From: Priapulus caudatus
Lineage: Eukaryota > Priapulida > Priapulimorpha > Priapulimorphida > Priapulidae
NCBI RefSeq assembly: GCF_000485595.1
Contig: NW_014577600.1
Coordinates: 42,571-63,122 of the forward strand
DNA length: 20,552 bases
Direction: 5' to 3'
Each line of letters starts with the position of its first letter. The stretch's first letter is position 1. Under the pieces are notes generated by a model. The model was not told the origin of the DNA and did not search any database. It saw nothing but the letters and a program-made list of their open reading frames with translations. The translations under genes were made by a program, and so were the position numbers. Positions 9,448 to 18,721 of the stretch are shown piece after piece.

Positions 9448-10022
9448 AAGGAGAGAGAGAGAGAGAGAGAGAGAGTGAGATGAGATAGAAAAAAAGAGAA
9501 GAGAGAGAGAGAGAGAGAGGAGGTCGGAGAGAATGAGAGAGGGGAGAGGGGAGAGGGAGAGAGAGAAACACAGAGAGGGGAAGATAGAGGAGAAAAGAAA
9601 GAGAAACAATAGAGGGAGAAAGAAAAGAAGAATTGCGAGAGAGAGAGGAGGGTGAGCGAAGAGAGCGGAGAGATTGCGAGAGAGAGAGAAGGAGGGTGAG
9701 TGAAGCGAGAGGAGAGAGAGCGAGAGAGAGAGGAGGGTGAGCGAAGAGAGCGGAGTGAGAGCGAGAGAGAGAGAGAGAGGAGGGTGAGCGAAGAGAGCGG
9801 AAAGAGAGCGAGAGAGAGAGAGGAGGGTGAGCGAAGAGAGCGAGAGATTGCGGAGAGAGAGAGAGAGGGGAGGGTGAGTGAAGAGAGCGGAGAGAGAAGC
9901 GAGAGAGAGAGGTGGGTGAGCGACGAGAGCGGGGAGTGAGAGCGAGAGAGAGAGAGAGGAGGGTGAGCGAAGAGAGCGGAAGAGAGCGAGAAGAGAAAGA
10001 GAGAAAGAGAGAGAGAGAGAGA
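9448..10022. repeat. GA tract with a 40-52-bp minisatellite
   Basis: The first part is plain (GA)n. From about 9640 a longer unit appears: GA dinucleotides followed by GGAGGGTGAGCGAAGAGAGC, repeated at about 9646, 9690, 9730, 9778, 9824, 9876, 9914 and 9958. Plus frames give E/R-rich and minus frames S/L-rich peptides; neither is called as a gene. Confidence 0.92.
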
Positions 10023-10599
10023 GAAGACAGACAGAGGCGAAACCTAAAGCATCGCGAGCAGTTCTTTATTAACAACCGGAAGCGGAATTGGACGGATCTA
10101 GTGGTGTATCGCATTGATGCTCGAATCTTCAATATCTCTCTTCGTTCTTTCCGTCTGTTTGACTGACTGGCTCGCCGAATCTGAAACTTGTGAGTGAGGT
10201 TTATAGACAACACAACACACCGCGAACACGATTTAGAGCTACTTCTCATAATTTGCGTGCTAATGATGTCACGTTCCATATGTAATAAAATATAGGGTTT
10301 TATCAAAAGTTAAAACGAGTTACAATTTTTCTAGTGTAGCTGCCTCGATGCCAATTAACTAGCACCACTTAATTAGACAGAAATACAGTTTACTATAGTT
10401 AGTAGTTACAATACTATATACAGTTACTAATATATTTTAATCAACATATGAATAGTACCCTGTAAACTAACATACAAATCCTTTTGTTCTTAATCAAGAA
10501 GAGATTTTGTGCTTGTGGCGTCCAAACCAGGAATTCCTTGCTGATCAATGGCGCCCTCTGGATTTACCAACAAGTAATTTATCGACAGTCTTGCCGCTT
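10023..10599. other. No gene seen; one CTCF-like site
   Basis: Mostly AT-rich unique sequence. At 10550-10562 the sequence GGCGCCCTCTGGA is, on the minus strand, close to the animal CTCF core (C-AGAGGGCGC). Coding frames here extend from the following CpG-rich region and are not convincing. Confidence 0.45.
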
Positions 10600-11170
10600 T
10601 TGCGGCTCGCTCGCTGCGCCGCCCTCTATCGGACTATTCGAGGAGGCGCGCCGCGGTTCTCTCTGCGGCGGCGCTGGCGCACCTGGCGCCACTTCGGCAG
10701 CCGATGTACTCGCGCGCGCGCAACTCCGGGTCGTCCGCCGACTTATGCACGACGACCGACTGCTCGGCTTATCCGGGTCGCCAAGGCGTCGCTACGGTCG
10801 TCGACGACTGCAGCGCCCTCTGGCGGCGCGTGCACGCTCGGCTGGTCGTCGCTCGAGTCGGAGGACGACGCGGCGCGGGTGAGCCGACGACGCGCGGCGA
10901 CGCGGCGACGTCGGCGACGAAGGCGGGCCGAGGCGCGTCGTCGGTCCCACGCGCCCTGCTCGATCGTGAACACCGCGTCGCCGCTAGGGTAGAGCGCGTG
11001 CGACACGGCGACGACGGCTCGCGGAACAGGTAACTCCGCGCCTAGCGACCGGACGCCGGACCGACCAGCGGAGAGCTGCGTTGCGGCGGTGGGCGGCGAC
11101 GGCGTCGCGGCCTGGTGCGGCGTTGAATACCTCGTTGGCCGCCGGCGGGAGGGCGGGCGAGTGTTTGCAT
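10600..11170 (-). other. CpG-rich region with a possible minus-strand coding segment
   Basis: Very GC- and CpG-rich. On the minus strand, one frame (about 10743-11030) reads SHALYPSGDAVFTIEQGAWD, then an arginine-rich block, SSSDSSDDQPS, and VDDRSDALATRISRAV, with G/C in nearly all third positions; a second minus frame then continues with ADDPELRAREYIG. This could be one coding exon with a frame break. Plus frames are arginine-rich and less natural. No domain is recognised. It could also be a non-coding CpG island promoter. Confidence 0.3.
10813..10826 (-). promoter_or_regulatory. CTCF-like motif
   Basis: Minus strand CCGCCAGAGGGCGC differs from the CTCF core consensus (CCASYAGRKGGCRS) at one position. 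Binding is not shown. Confidence 0.35.
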
Positions 11171-11400
11171 GCGGTGTAGTCGGGCGTCTGCAAGAGTGTA
11201 CGAGTGCGCTTGATGATGACTTATGATAGGGCGTAACAACAACGTGATAGATAATACCTTGGCCGCGAGTAGGAAGTACGGTATTACATTGCATTGTCCC
11301 AAATGCGAAAGCGTATATGCACGGGTATACTTGTTTGGAACACGATATTCCAGTATGGTCAGGGGATCACGATTACAAGACGCCACACAGCACGTGATAC

Positions 11401-11700
11401 GCGAACACACGCATACACGCACGTACCGCGAACACACGCACACACGCACGTACCCGAACCACACGCACACACGCACGGACCGACGAAGGCACACGCCACA
11501 CAGCCACGTACCCGCGAGCGGCACGCACACACGCACGTAAACCAGCGAACGCACGCACGCGATACCGCGAACGCACGCCACGAACGCGGCGAACCGCATA
11601 ACACGCACGTACCGCGAACACACGCACACACGCACGTACCCGCGAACACACGCACACACGCACGTACCCGCGAACGCACGCACGCACACACGTACGCAGC
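11401..11700. repeat. 27-bp minisatellite, ACGCAC-rich
   Basis: The unit starts GCGAACACACGC and ends CACGCACGTACC. Near-identical copies lie at 11401-11427, 11428-11454, 11614-11640 and 11642-11668, with degenerate copies between. Because 27 is a multiple of three, all frames stay open and give nine-residue repeats (for example REHTHTRTY). This explains the long overlapping frames on both strands. Confidence 0.9.
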
Positions 11701-11764
11701 CAAACGTTACGCACCAGCACGCACATACCCAGCGAGACGCACGCCACACACGGCGCGCACGAAA

Positions 11765-12420
11765 TAACGCAATTAACCCGAGGATGTGGCAATCATAAAC
11801 CATAATCATGTTGCCCCCTCTACGTGGCAAACACGTTTAAAGGGACACGTCAAATATATACATGAAATTTCTTCCGTGCATGGACATTAGCGTTAGCATA
11901 TTATATTGTTTGCCCGATGTGGCAGAAACTGAAACGCATTAAGTGCGCCAAGTGGTAACTATTTTCTGTGTCGACTTCGGGCAAGCGAAATAAGCGTTTT
12001 TGCTCAGTCTGCAAGCGCGAGGATGGAAGTATAGGCAGGTTATCGATGTGGCAATGAAACGTATTTAACATACAGGTAAAATGCTTACATATCATCATGC
12101 GTTAATGCCCTGGAGGGTTTTCCCGCATTTCCAAAAGAAAACACTGCGAATTTCAATAATCACTTGAACTCTTGTCAGCAGAAAGCATTTCGTCTCGCGA
12201 TAAAACACGATAATATTTTACGAACTACCATGATTAAAGGCTTAATATTCTTCTCGCATTCAAAGAATAAAATGATCTGTATGTGCACAAGGTTATATAA
12301 ATGCGGCGAAGGTACTGTATAGTCTAAATTCCAGAATACAATAAGAAGAAGAAAAATCAAAAACAACATCAACAACATCAGAGGAAACAATCAGAAAAAA
12401 ATTGGTTAAAGAAGTATTAA
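11765..12420. other. No gene seen
   Basis: Unique AT-leaning sequence. GTGGCA followed by AAACG(C/T)ATT-like sequence occurs loosely at about 11821, 11917 and 12044, too diverged to call a repeat. Confidence 0.5.
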
Positions 12421-12423
12421 GCG

Positions 12424-12535
12424 AGGACGGACGCGACGACGACGACGACCGATGACGATGTGAGCGACGGACGCGACTGACGATGACGACGACCGACGCG
12501 AGCGACGACGACGATGACGACGACACCATACAGAG
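12424..12535. repeat. Imperfect GAC/GACGAT trinucleotide repeat
   Basis: ACGACGACG and GATGACGAC runs with interspersed GACGGACGCGA motifs. Frames give D-rich, T/R-rich or, on the minus strand, S/V-rich peptides, which follow from the repeat. Confidence 0.85.
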
Positions 12536-12837
12536 GACGAAGACAGAAACGAAAAACGAAGATACGAACCACTGTATGCAACCTAACTGTTGCTGTGGCT
12601 TGGAGACTAACAGAACCACGGACTCTTCTTCGTCGCCGCGATATTGTTACATCCGTCCCCTCCAGGTGTCGCCTTCCCGGCACGGCTAGATGTTTCGTCG
12701 GTTGGGTAGATCGGCTGTTGATCGACTTCGCGAGAACCCGTTTGGCATGAAATAGAATGAAGTGCGCGCGCGGCGTAGAACCATTTAGACGATAATAATC
12801 GACAATTTAAGTGTGAATGTAAGAGCTGTGTGTGCTG
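12536..12837. other. No gene seen
   Basis: Mixed-composition sequence downstream of the GAC repeat. No exon with clear splice sites and natural protein content is recognised. Confidence 0.5.
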
Positions 12838-12881
12838 TGTGGGGGGGGGGGTGTGTTAGTGCGTCAGCGCGCGCGCGCGTG

Positions 12882-12952
<71 letters not shown>

Positions 12953-12974
12953 CGTGTGTGTGTGTGTGTGTGTA
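12838..12974. repeat. (TG)n microsatellite flanked by (CG)n blocks
   Basis: A run of ten G, then CGCGCGCGCG, about 60 bp of pure TG, CGCGCGCG again, and more TG. The whole is alternating purine-pyrimidine and so a strong Z-DNA candidate. Confidence 0.95.
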
Positions 12975-13322
12975 TATGTAGGAGGAATAGGATAGGATTT
13001 CGGAATTTCATTGATGAACGTGGGCCATATCTAGTTGTTACCGGTTCTGTTATATTTAGTATGTCGTTGAGTTCCCACGCGGGCAAACATCCCAGCGACC
13101 ATATCTTACTATTCCGCTAAAATGCTGACAAGCCGCTTTGCGCTACGAATGCTATAGTGGATCTGTCTATTTAATCAACTTTGTCTCTTTCTGTCTTCGA
13201 TGTAGTCCCAGGGACTTTGAAGACTAATATTTACGAGGTTTACGAGGAAGCTCACCCTCCGCCATGGCGTACACTTTACGTTTCTCCTCCGTACGTTCCT
13301 GCAAGCATGAACAGTTAACCTG
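12975..13322. other. Uncertain single-copy DNA
   Basis: A plus frame ending at 13120 (FRNFIDERGPYLVVTGS is part of it) and its minus-strand complement both look moderately protein-like; neither is bounded by clear splice sites. On the minus strand a short stretch from about 13301 to 13259 (ERTEEKRKVYAMAEG) follows a good acceptor (catgcttgcag) and precedes a donor (GGAGG|GTGAGC). It might be a small exon. Confidence 0.25.
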
Positions 13323-13383
13323 AACAACACAGAACATTAACAAAGAACAACACAGAACATTAACAAAGAACAACACAGAACAG
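13323..13383. repeat. 23-bp tandem repeat, 2.6 copies
   Basis: Copies start at 13323, 13346 and 13369; the unit is AACAACACAGAACATTAAC plus AAAG. The first two copies are identical. Confidence 0.95.
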
Positions 13384-13640
13384 TCGATAACAATCTGAGG
13401 GTCCAACTAAGCTTACAGAGTTTATACGTGCAGTCATTGTAGAAAATCATATATGAGGGCTAATAAAGTATTGAAAATATACGAATCATTCTTCTGGATG
13501 ATTTATATACAGCTCGATCCCTGCTGCTACACGCACGTCCAAATAGGCGCATATTCATGTCATAGCGTGTCATGTCACATGCTAAAATGTCATAGAGATG
13601 TATTTTTGTATCATATACAATACACGAATGTGTTTTTATT
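13384..13640. other. Probable 3' flank of the minus-strand membrane gene
   Basis: AT-rich DNA just downstream (minus sense) of the stop at 13641. The minus strand has AATAAAATAAAA immediately after the stop codon, so a poly(A) signal is available. Confidence 0.4.
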
Positions 13641-13737
13641 TTATTCTTGATAACATACATAATGCAGTTTCTTTCGCAGATCTTGATTGGCTTCCTTCAA
13701 GGATTTCGCGATCGACACTAAATAGTAAATGGCGAGG
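13641..13737 (-). CDS. Last exon of an unrecognised membrane protein
   Basis: Minus strand, after the acceptor attgttgcag. It encodes 31 residues and a TAA: LAIYYLVSIAKSLKEANQDL then RKKLHYVCYQE. Splicing to the exon ending at 13951 makes AG|C (Ser) and completes one hydrophobic helix, followed by a charged, helical tail that would be the protein's C-terminus. No family is recognised with confidence. It is too short for the frame to be significant alone; the matching splice phase and completed membrane helix are the evidence. Confidence 0.6.
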
Positions 13738-13950
13738 CTGCAACAATAAAATTTCAATGATTTAGTATATTAAAAAAAAATATTGACTTGTGTTTTAAAG
13801 CGTTTATATAGAGCCACGGGGTCGTATATTTATAGTACACTCTGATTTGTATATAACCAGCTATATCTATAGCCATGCATAACTATGTGTCGCGTAACTG
13901 GGTGACGCCATGTACTGAGTGGTGAGTGGAGAGCCGAGTGGTGTACAGAC

Positions 13951-14076
13951 CTGAGCAGCAGGAAGAGAGGGATGATAATCACGGGAGAGGCAATGTAAGC
14001 GATCGTACTGTTTATCCACGACGGAAACTTCCGGTCCATAGTTTTCGTGAGGACGTGGTACATCCGGTCGTAATTC
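13951..14076 (-). CDS. Penultimate exon of the same membrane protein
   Basis: Minus strand; donor CTCAG|GTCTGT at 13951. The acceptor is probably ttacgtag before 14076, though the frame stays open to 14138. Residues run NYDRMYHVLTKTMDRKFPSW, then INSTIAYIASPVIIIPLFLLL, where a membrane helix starts and continues into the next exon across a 213-bp intron. Without splicing the helix would run into a polar stretch and stop. W-I-x-IP features loosely recall the last membrane segment of solute carriers, but this is not enough for a call. Earlier exons were not found. Confidence 0.55.
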
Positions 14077-14287
14077 CTACGTAATATCCGTCGCAATGTT
14101 ATAATACAGCAGCCAAATTCTTTTAGTAAATAATTTTCTCAATACTTTTTTTTCTACACGTCCAATTACATTTATTCACAATGTTACGTTAATATGTATG
14201 TTTGGATCAGTTGGAATTCATTTTAAACGAGTGATATCGTGATTGAAAATCCGTTCATTTCACATCAACAACGTCGGCTTTAAAATT

Positions 14288-14417
14288 AGCGATAACAGCA
14301 GCAGCAACACGAATAAATCCGCCGTTGACGATAGTTAAACAAATTAACCATGAACCACGTGAACGATAGCGACAGCAGCAAACCGAACAAATCCGACGTG
14401 GACGATTAGTAAATCAA
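14288..14417. repeat. 74-bp imperfect tandem duplication
   Basis: Two diverged copies offset by 74 bp, both with AGCGA, a CAGCAGCA stretch, GAA(T/C)AAATCCG, and GACGAT before a stop triplet. On the plus strand the same frame reads SDNSSSNTNKSAVDDS-stop in copy one and SDSSKPNKSDVDD-stop in copy two. Confidence 0.7.
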
Positions 14418-15527
14418 AAAAACATTAGGCCCCGCAGATAACAACAATAGCACACACAAACAATAACCGACAGTAACACTATATAATATATATATATTGC
14501 CGCGTGCAGGACAGACATCAGAGAGTGAGAACATTCGCGTGCGAGGCATCCCGATCGCTCCGTGCATCCGAGCTGCGCTAGTAGGGCTTCGCGTACTGGT
14601 TCACTTGTGGTTGATCAAGACTGGTATCACACTTTTGCACTATTGGTTTTACTTTCAGTACTGACTGCTTTTTTCCTTGATTGTGGAGTCATGCACAGTT
14701 CAATTGCCAAGTCAAATGTTGTTGAACAAGGTTTACGCTCCTTAAATCGTATTATTTTCTAAAGCAAGAGTATAAGCAACCCTGAGTAGCACTCTGTAAT
14801 AGCACACTGTAATGAAACCCTGAATGCTCGCGTGTGTAGGCAAAAAACATGGGGGCACCCATGCATTAACGCACATGCATGATGGGTGAAACTGGCACGA
14901 TTTCTACAATCATATATGATTGGCCTGGCAACCTGCAATGCAGATGTGTAATCACACCTGAGCGCAAATTCTCGCCTGCATGAATATACTTGGACTTTCA
15001 GCAAACCTCAATGAGTGAGTTATCACGCAGCGAAGGGTGATGCATCTTGAGTTATTGAGACACTTTGCACGGCGCCATCTCGCGGCAACTGCTTTTTGCT
15101 ATCTAGAGCCCCCACCACCACCGACTACGCTCCGAGCGCGTTGACCGATAACCATGATAACAATGTTAATATAGACGGCGAAAGTCATAAAGTTACACAG
15201 CTGTTATCTTTATTACTGTACGGCCGGGTATCAAGCAAAGCCTAGCTATCATTAGATTTTAGATCTGTATTAGTAGTATCCTAGATGTTCTCTGAGCGTG
15301 GAACGAGCGGTGATGGGGAGGTGCTCTTCATTCATTGCCATGAGTTGCGATCAGAACACCTGCCGTCAGGTGCAGGCTTGTCGCTCTGCGGCACTTCGTT
15401 AAAAAGCAATAGTACTGATACTGTACTGTGTGCGTGCGCTACTTCTATGGCCCCTTGTCGCCATCAACTTCGACACTTGGCGCATGTTATACTAAATTTT
15501 CTTGACTTACCTATTATAATTACTATG
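14418..15527. other. No gene identified; short palindromes
   Basis: Single-copy-like DNA up to the assembly gap. A 16-bp perfect palindrome CAATCATATATGATTG lies at 14907-14922, and an imperfect hairpin (CACCCATGCAT ... ATGCATGATGGGTG) at about 14856-14888. Frames at 14562-14762 (plus), 14759-15004 (minus) and 15285-15527 (plus) are not recognised and lack supporting splice sites. Confidence 0.4.
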
Positions 15528-15552
15528 NNNNNNNNNNNNNNNNNNNNNNNNN
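15528..15552. other. Assembly gap, 25 Ns
   Basis: A run of exactly 25 N. The true distance and content are unknown; a frame that crosses it is not interpretable. Confidence 1.
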
Positions 15553-15670
15553 TTCTATCATATCAAGAGCTGATAATCAAATATCTGCTAATAATGTATG
15601 ATTAGCTCTTTATTCATAATGTATCTTATTCACATGTTGAAGTCTGAGACCTTCATGTAGCAACCTGTTA

Positions 15671-15868
15671 TATTACAAGGACAATTGAAGGTCTTTTATA
15701 ACTTTCTGTAACGTTGTTATACATAGAATACATCTCAATAACGTATTCCATTCAAATCCGGCGCCCATTTGTAAGAAACAATGAATATTAATTTTATGGT
15801 CATGTGACGTCACAGCCCCAAAGTCTCTTGCTTCATCAAGGACATCCGCTGATTGAAACACGCCATAT
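15671..15868 (+). repeat. Left inverted repeat
   Basis: Left arm of the unit, reading inward from about ACAATTGAAG to GAAACACGCCAT, with a perfect TGACGTCA at 15805-15812. Confidence 0.75.
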
Positions 15869-16089
15869 ATATAGCCGTAACAGTGCAAAACACGCTATAG
15901 TATATGTTAGGCCTACGTGAAAGTATTGTTACAGCATACAACAAACATGTAGCCTGTAAATGTACTTATATTCATGTACATACAACTTACCTGTGTGGAT
16001 AATGCTTTACATTCACGGGGCCGCGGCGGCCCCTATATGTACAATGACTCTGCGCTAGAGATGTTTGCTCATGTACAGCATACATGTTG

Positions 16090-16445
16090 ATTCTGACCGA
16101 GCGGGGACAAGGCCCGGCTGATCAATGTGGACTCGCATGCCTCACCTGCGTCTAGCGTCGTCGAACTAGTCTACAATAACCCTGCGTCCTTCTCCATTCT
16201 CCATGAGCAGCATATCACATTCAGGTGCCGGACTCTTAATTCCACAACACACTACAAGAACGACCAGTATTTGTCGCTTACACAGTCCTATCCTCGGTAC
16301 CGAAGCTTCCATTCGCCAGAATTCGTGACTGTTTCTGATTCTCGAGAAGTGCTGTTGCCGACTCTTCGCGTTGCTTTTTCAGACGATTCTCCTCAATTTC
16401 TTCCTGTGTATATTCAGGCTCAAACCTAGTATTCCAACTGGTAAA
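16090..16445 (-). pseudogene. Decayed P2X7-like intracellular-domain gene
   Basis: Minus strand. A 55-codon frame (16445 to 16281) contains RFEPEYTQEEIEENRLKKQR, then an E/Q/A-rich stretch. The FEPEYT-EE start is typical of the cysteine-rich domain named after the P2X7 receptor C-terminus, which is widespread in invertebrate proteins. The usual continuation is a C-CG-C...PxxEC-CC block and a PG-x-P ending. Here that appears in pieces in other frames: CCGIKSPAPEC, VICCSWRMEK, and VHIDQPGLVPA near the end. The frame changes and stop codons mean the copy is not functional. The domain assignment is from memory of its motif and is moderate. The 100-codon plus-strand frame opposite is probably its shadow. 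Confidence 0.45.
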
Positions 16446-16546
16446 TCACTATAAATATCATCACATCAGAGTAATCATAGAATTCATTGAATCTCATCGC
16501 TTTCTGTCTCCATCTTATACACCACAGCGCCACTATGTTTACCAGG

Positions 16547-16735
16547 AATGGCGGGTTTCAACAGGGTGCTGTGACGTCACATGACCTAGCCCTAGACTAA
16601 TATTCATGTGTTTCTAATGCCGATTATGAACTGCGGGCGCCCGGATTTTAAATGGGAATACGTTATGAATGTATTTCTATGTTAAAAACGTTACAGATTT
16701 AATAAATTTGACTTCAATTGTTCCTTTAACTATGG
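16547..16735 (-). repeat. Right inverted repeat
   Basis: Right arm, matching the left arm on the opposite strand. It contains the palindrome TGACGTCA at 16572-16579 within a 19-bp block identical to the left arm. Confidence 0.75.
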
Positions 16736-16802
16736 CATGGAGAATGGGCGGTTTATCCATTAAGTTATTGCGTTCGGTCGGACTAAATAGATAGAGTACA
16801 AG

Positions 16803-17031
16803 ACACACATACGCGCGCACACACGCACACGCAACACAACACACACACACACATAACACACACACACGCACACGCACACGCACACGCACACACGCGCGCC
16901 ACACACACACACGCACACACACACCACACACACACACACACACACCACCACACACGCACACCGGTACACCAACACGCACACGTGCACACACACGCGCACA
17001 CACATTCAGCACACACACGCACACACACACA

Positions 17032-17062
<31 letters not shown>

Positions 17063-17095
17063 CACACCACACACACACACACACAAACCCACTCA

Positions 17096-17149
<54 letters not shown>

Positions 17150-17302
17150 CACACACACACACACACACCACACACACACACACACAACAAACACACATAT
17201 ATATATTTATATATATATATATATATAAGGATTATATACTATATTATATATTATACAGCGCCACACGCCACCACGCACACGCGCACACACACGCTGCGCA
17301 CA

Positions 17303-17333
<31 letters not shown>

Positions 17334-17336
17334 CAA

Positions 17337-17410
<74 letters not shown>

Positions 17411-17493
17411 ACACACACGTACACACACAACACACACACACACACACACACACACCACACACACACACACACACGACACACACACACACACAC
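16803..17493. repeat. (CA)n / (TA)n / (CA)n microsatellite complex
   Basis: CA-rich with CACG interruptions (16803-17193), a TA block (17194-17262), then CA again (17275-17493). Long open frames on both strands (H/T or C/V repeats) are artefacts of the dinucleotide. Confidence 0.97.
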
Positions 17494-17636
17494 CCTATCG
17501 ATTACCCACCCCTTACCACTTACATTAATTTTCGACCTTGCTCGGACAATGATTCCCTCTCTGGCCGCTAGGTGTCGATGTGGTGTCGCTGATCACGCTC
17601 TTGCTTTCCGACATTGCTTCGACATCGTCGGCCGCC

Positions 17637-17741
17637 ATGGAGCGCCACCATCCACGCACGCCGCTCTCGTCTTGCAAGTTGGCGCGCATTCTAGCGCTCT
17701 ATCTGCCCTCAACCTCTACACACTGGTCATCGCGCTGCTGA
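17637..17741 (+). CDS. Small ORF with an optimal Kozak start
   Basis: The ATG at 17637 sits in GCCGCCATGG, the full vertebrate-type Kozak consensus. The frame encodes 34 residues (starts MERHHPRTPLSSCKLARILA) and a TGA. The surrounding 17540-17740 is GC-richer than its flanks. It could be the first coding exon of a gene, a short peptide, or chance. The same DNA in another frame gives a hydrophobic stretch (SALNLYTLVIALLK), so a frame error is possible. No family recognised. Confidence 0.25.
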   Translation: MERHHPRTPLSSCKLARILALYLPSTSTHWSSRC

Positions 17742-18561
17742 AATAGGTTAACGCTGCGTACGTATCGGAACGAAGATCGATTAATAACACAATAATAGAA
17801 GGCCGACGCTGCGAACGACTTGTACGTGTCATACACGGCGTCGATGCATGTTTATATTATCGCCATATTATATTAAATTACATACTAAATTATTAATATT
17901 TATATTATATTATACTCTTTGTGCATAATATACATATATATATATATATTTATATATATATATATTATATATATATATATAGATAATAATATCATAATAT
18001 AATAATGTAAGTAAGTAGTGCCCGATGACAATGCAGTATCGTTTTGGTCCGGGCGATGTCACCTATGGTAACGTGGGTTAAAGCTGTAGCAGTTCACGGG
18101 CGTTTTCACCTACCCGACATTTGTTTGAGGTTTTTCTTGAAAGATTTGGTCTTTGACTGATACTACTAGTATCTATAGAATCACCGATATTAATATTTGT
18201 GCTTTATTGCGTGTTTAATATTTAAAAAGAAATTGCCAGATACCGGTGATGTTGCTCAATGTTATTTACAGATGTTAATTTATAGAATATGGTTGCTAGA
18301 TTTGCAAACGCCTCTCAAAATAATCTTTACTAGCGTGATGGGTAACTCAGTATATACAATGTTGCCTACTATTTTTTTACGTGTCGTTGATTAATTATAA
18401 TATATATATATATGTATATATATCAGAAAGTAAGATAAAGCAAAAGCTTATAATAGGATTATATATAGATAGGAATATTATATATAGGATATTATAATAG
18501 GAATAATTCACCTATTATCGTCACTGTCTGTATATATATTATATATATAATATATATATCA
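17742..18561. other. AT-rich DNA with TA microsatellites; no clear gene
   Basis: TA runs at 17935-17980, 18398-18425 and 18530-18560. A plus frame (18197-18394) reads naturally in places (KLPDTGDVAQCYLQMLIYRI) but lacks an ATG at its head and any recognisable domain. Confidence 0.4.
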
Positions 18562-18674
18562 TCTCATTCGCTGTCCTTCGCTAACTCGGGATCTGAAATC
18601 GTAATTTGCCAGCACGTGCCGAAATCGAAAAGATTCGAGGAACGCTTAGCAGCGGAATACCTTCCGCCCAGCGG
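18562..18674 (+). CDS. Candidate exon, unrecognised
   Basis: A plus frame between the TA microsatellite and a weak donor (AGCGG|GTAACA) reads SLSFANSGSEIVICQHVPKS, then KRFEERLAAEYLPPSG. The composition is natural and distinct from the repeats beside it. No acceptor is clear in the AT-rich upstream DNA. Without splicing the frame stops at 18676. Confidence 0.25.
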
Positions 18675-18716
18675 GTAACAGCGAGGCGAATCTAGCCATG
18701 CACACGCTGCTCTCGG

Positions 18717-18721
18717 CCAAT
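18717..18721 (+). promoter_or_regulatory. CCAAT box (NF-Y type)
   Basis: GGCCAATCAG matches the NF-Y consensus. It opens the GC-rich stretch that also holds the CRE and NRF1-type motifs. Confidence 0.35.

Larger units (their letters stand above)
15671..16735. mobile_element. Inverted-repeat-bounded unit with a decayed internal gene
   Basis: A sequence at 15671-15868 recurs reverse-complemented at 16547-16735, with about 75-80% identity by eye over most of the length. Shared blocks include ACAATTGAAG, CTGTAACGTT, ACATAGAA, ATAACGTATTCC, AATCCGG, CGCCC, GAATATTA and GGTCATGTGACGTCACAGC. The left copy has about 40 extra bases near its inner end. Between them lies a minus-strand protein remnant. 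This has the layout of a small DNA transposon or a foldback element, or of two copies of a dispersed repeat in opposite orientation. No target-site duplication is evident and no transposase is recognised. Confidence 0.6.

Noticed and set aside
9443-10306. 287-codon minus-strand serine/leucine-rich frame
   Set aside because: Complement of the GA minisatellite; no start context, domain or splice support.
11821-12060. Three GTGGCA...AACG(C/T)ATT-like segments
   Set aside because: Similarity covers about 20 bp with unequal spacing, not enough to call a repeat family.
16127-16429. 100-codon plus-strand ORF starting MDSHASPASS
   Set aside because: The opposite strand carries the FEPEYTQEE-type protein remnant; the plus frame is most likely its shadow, although it is uninterrupted.
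16677-17746. Long C/V and H/T repeat frames on both strands
   Set aside because: Artefacts of the CA dinucleotide repeat.
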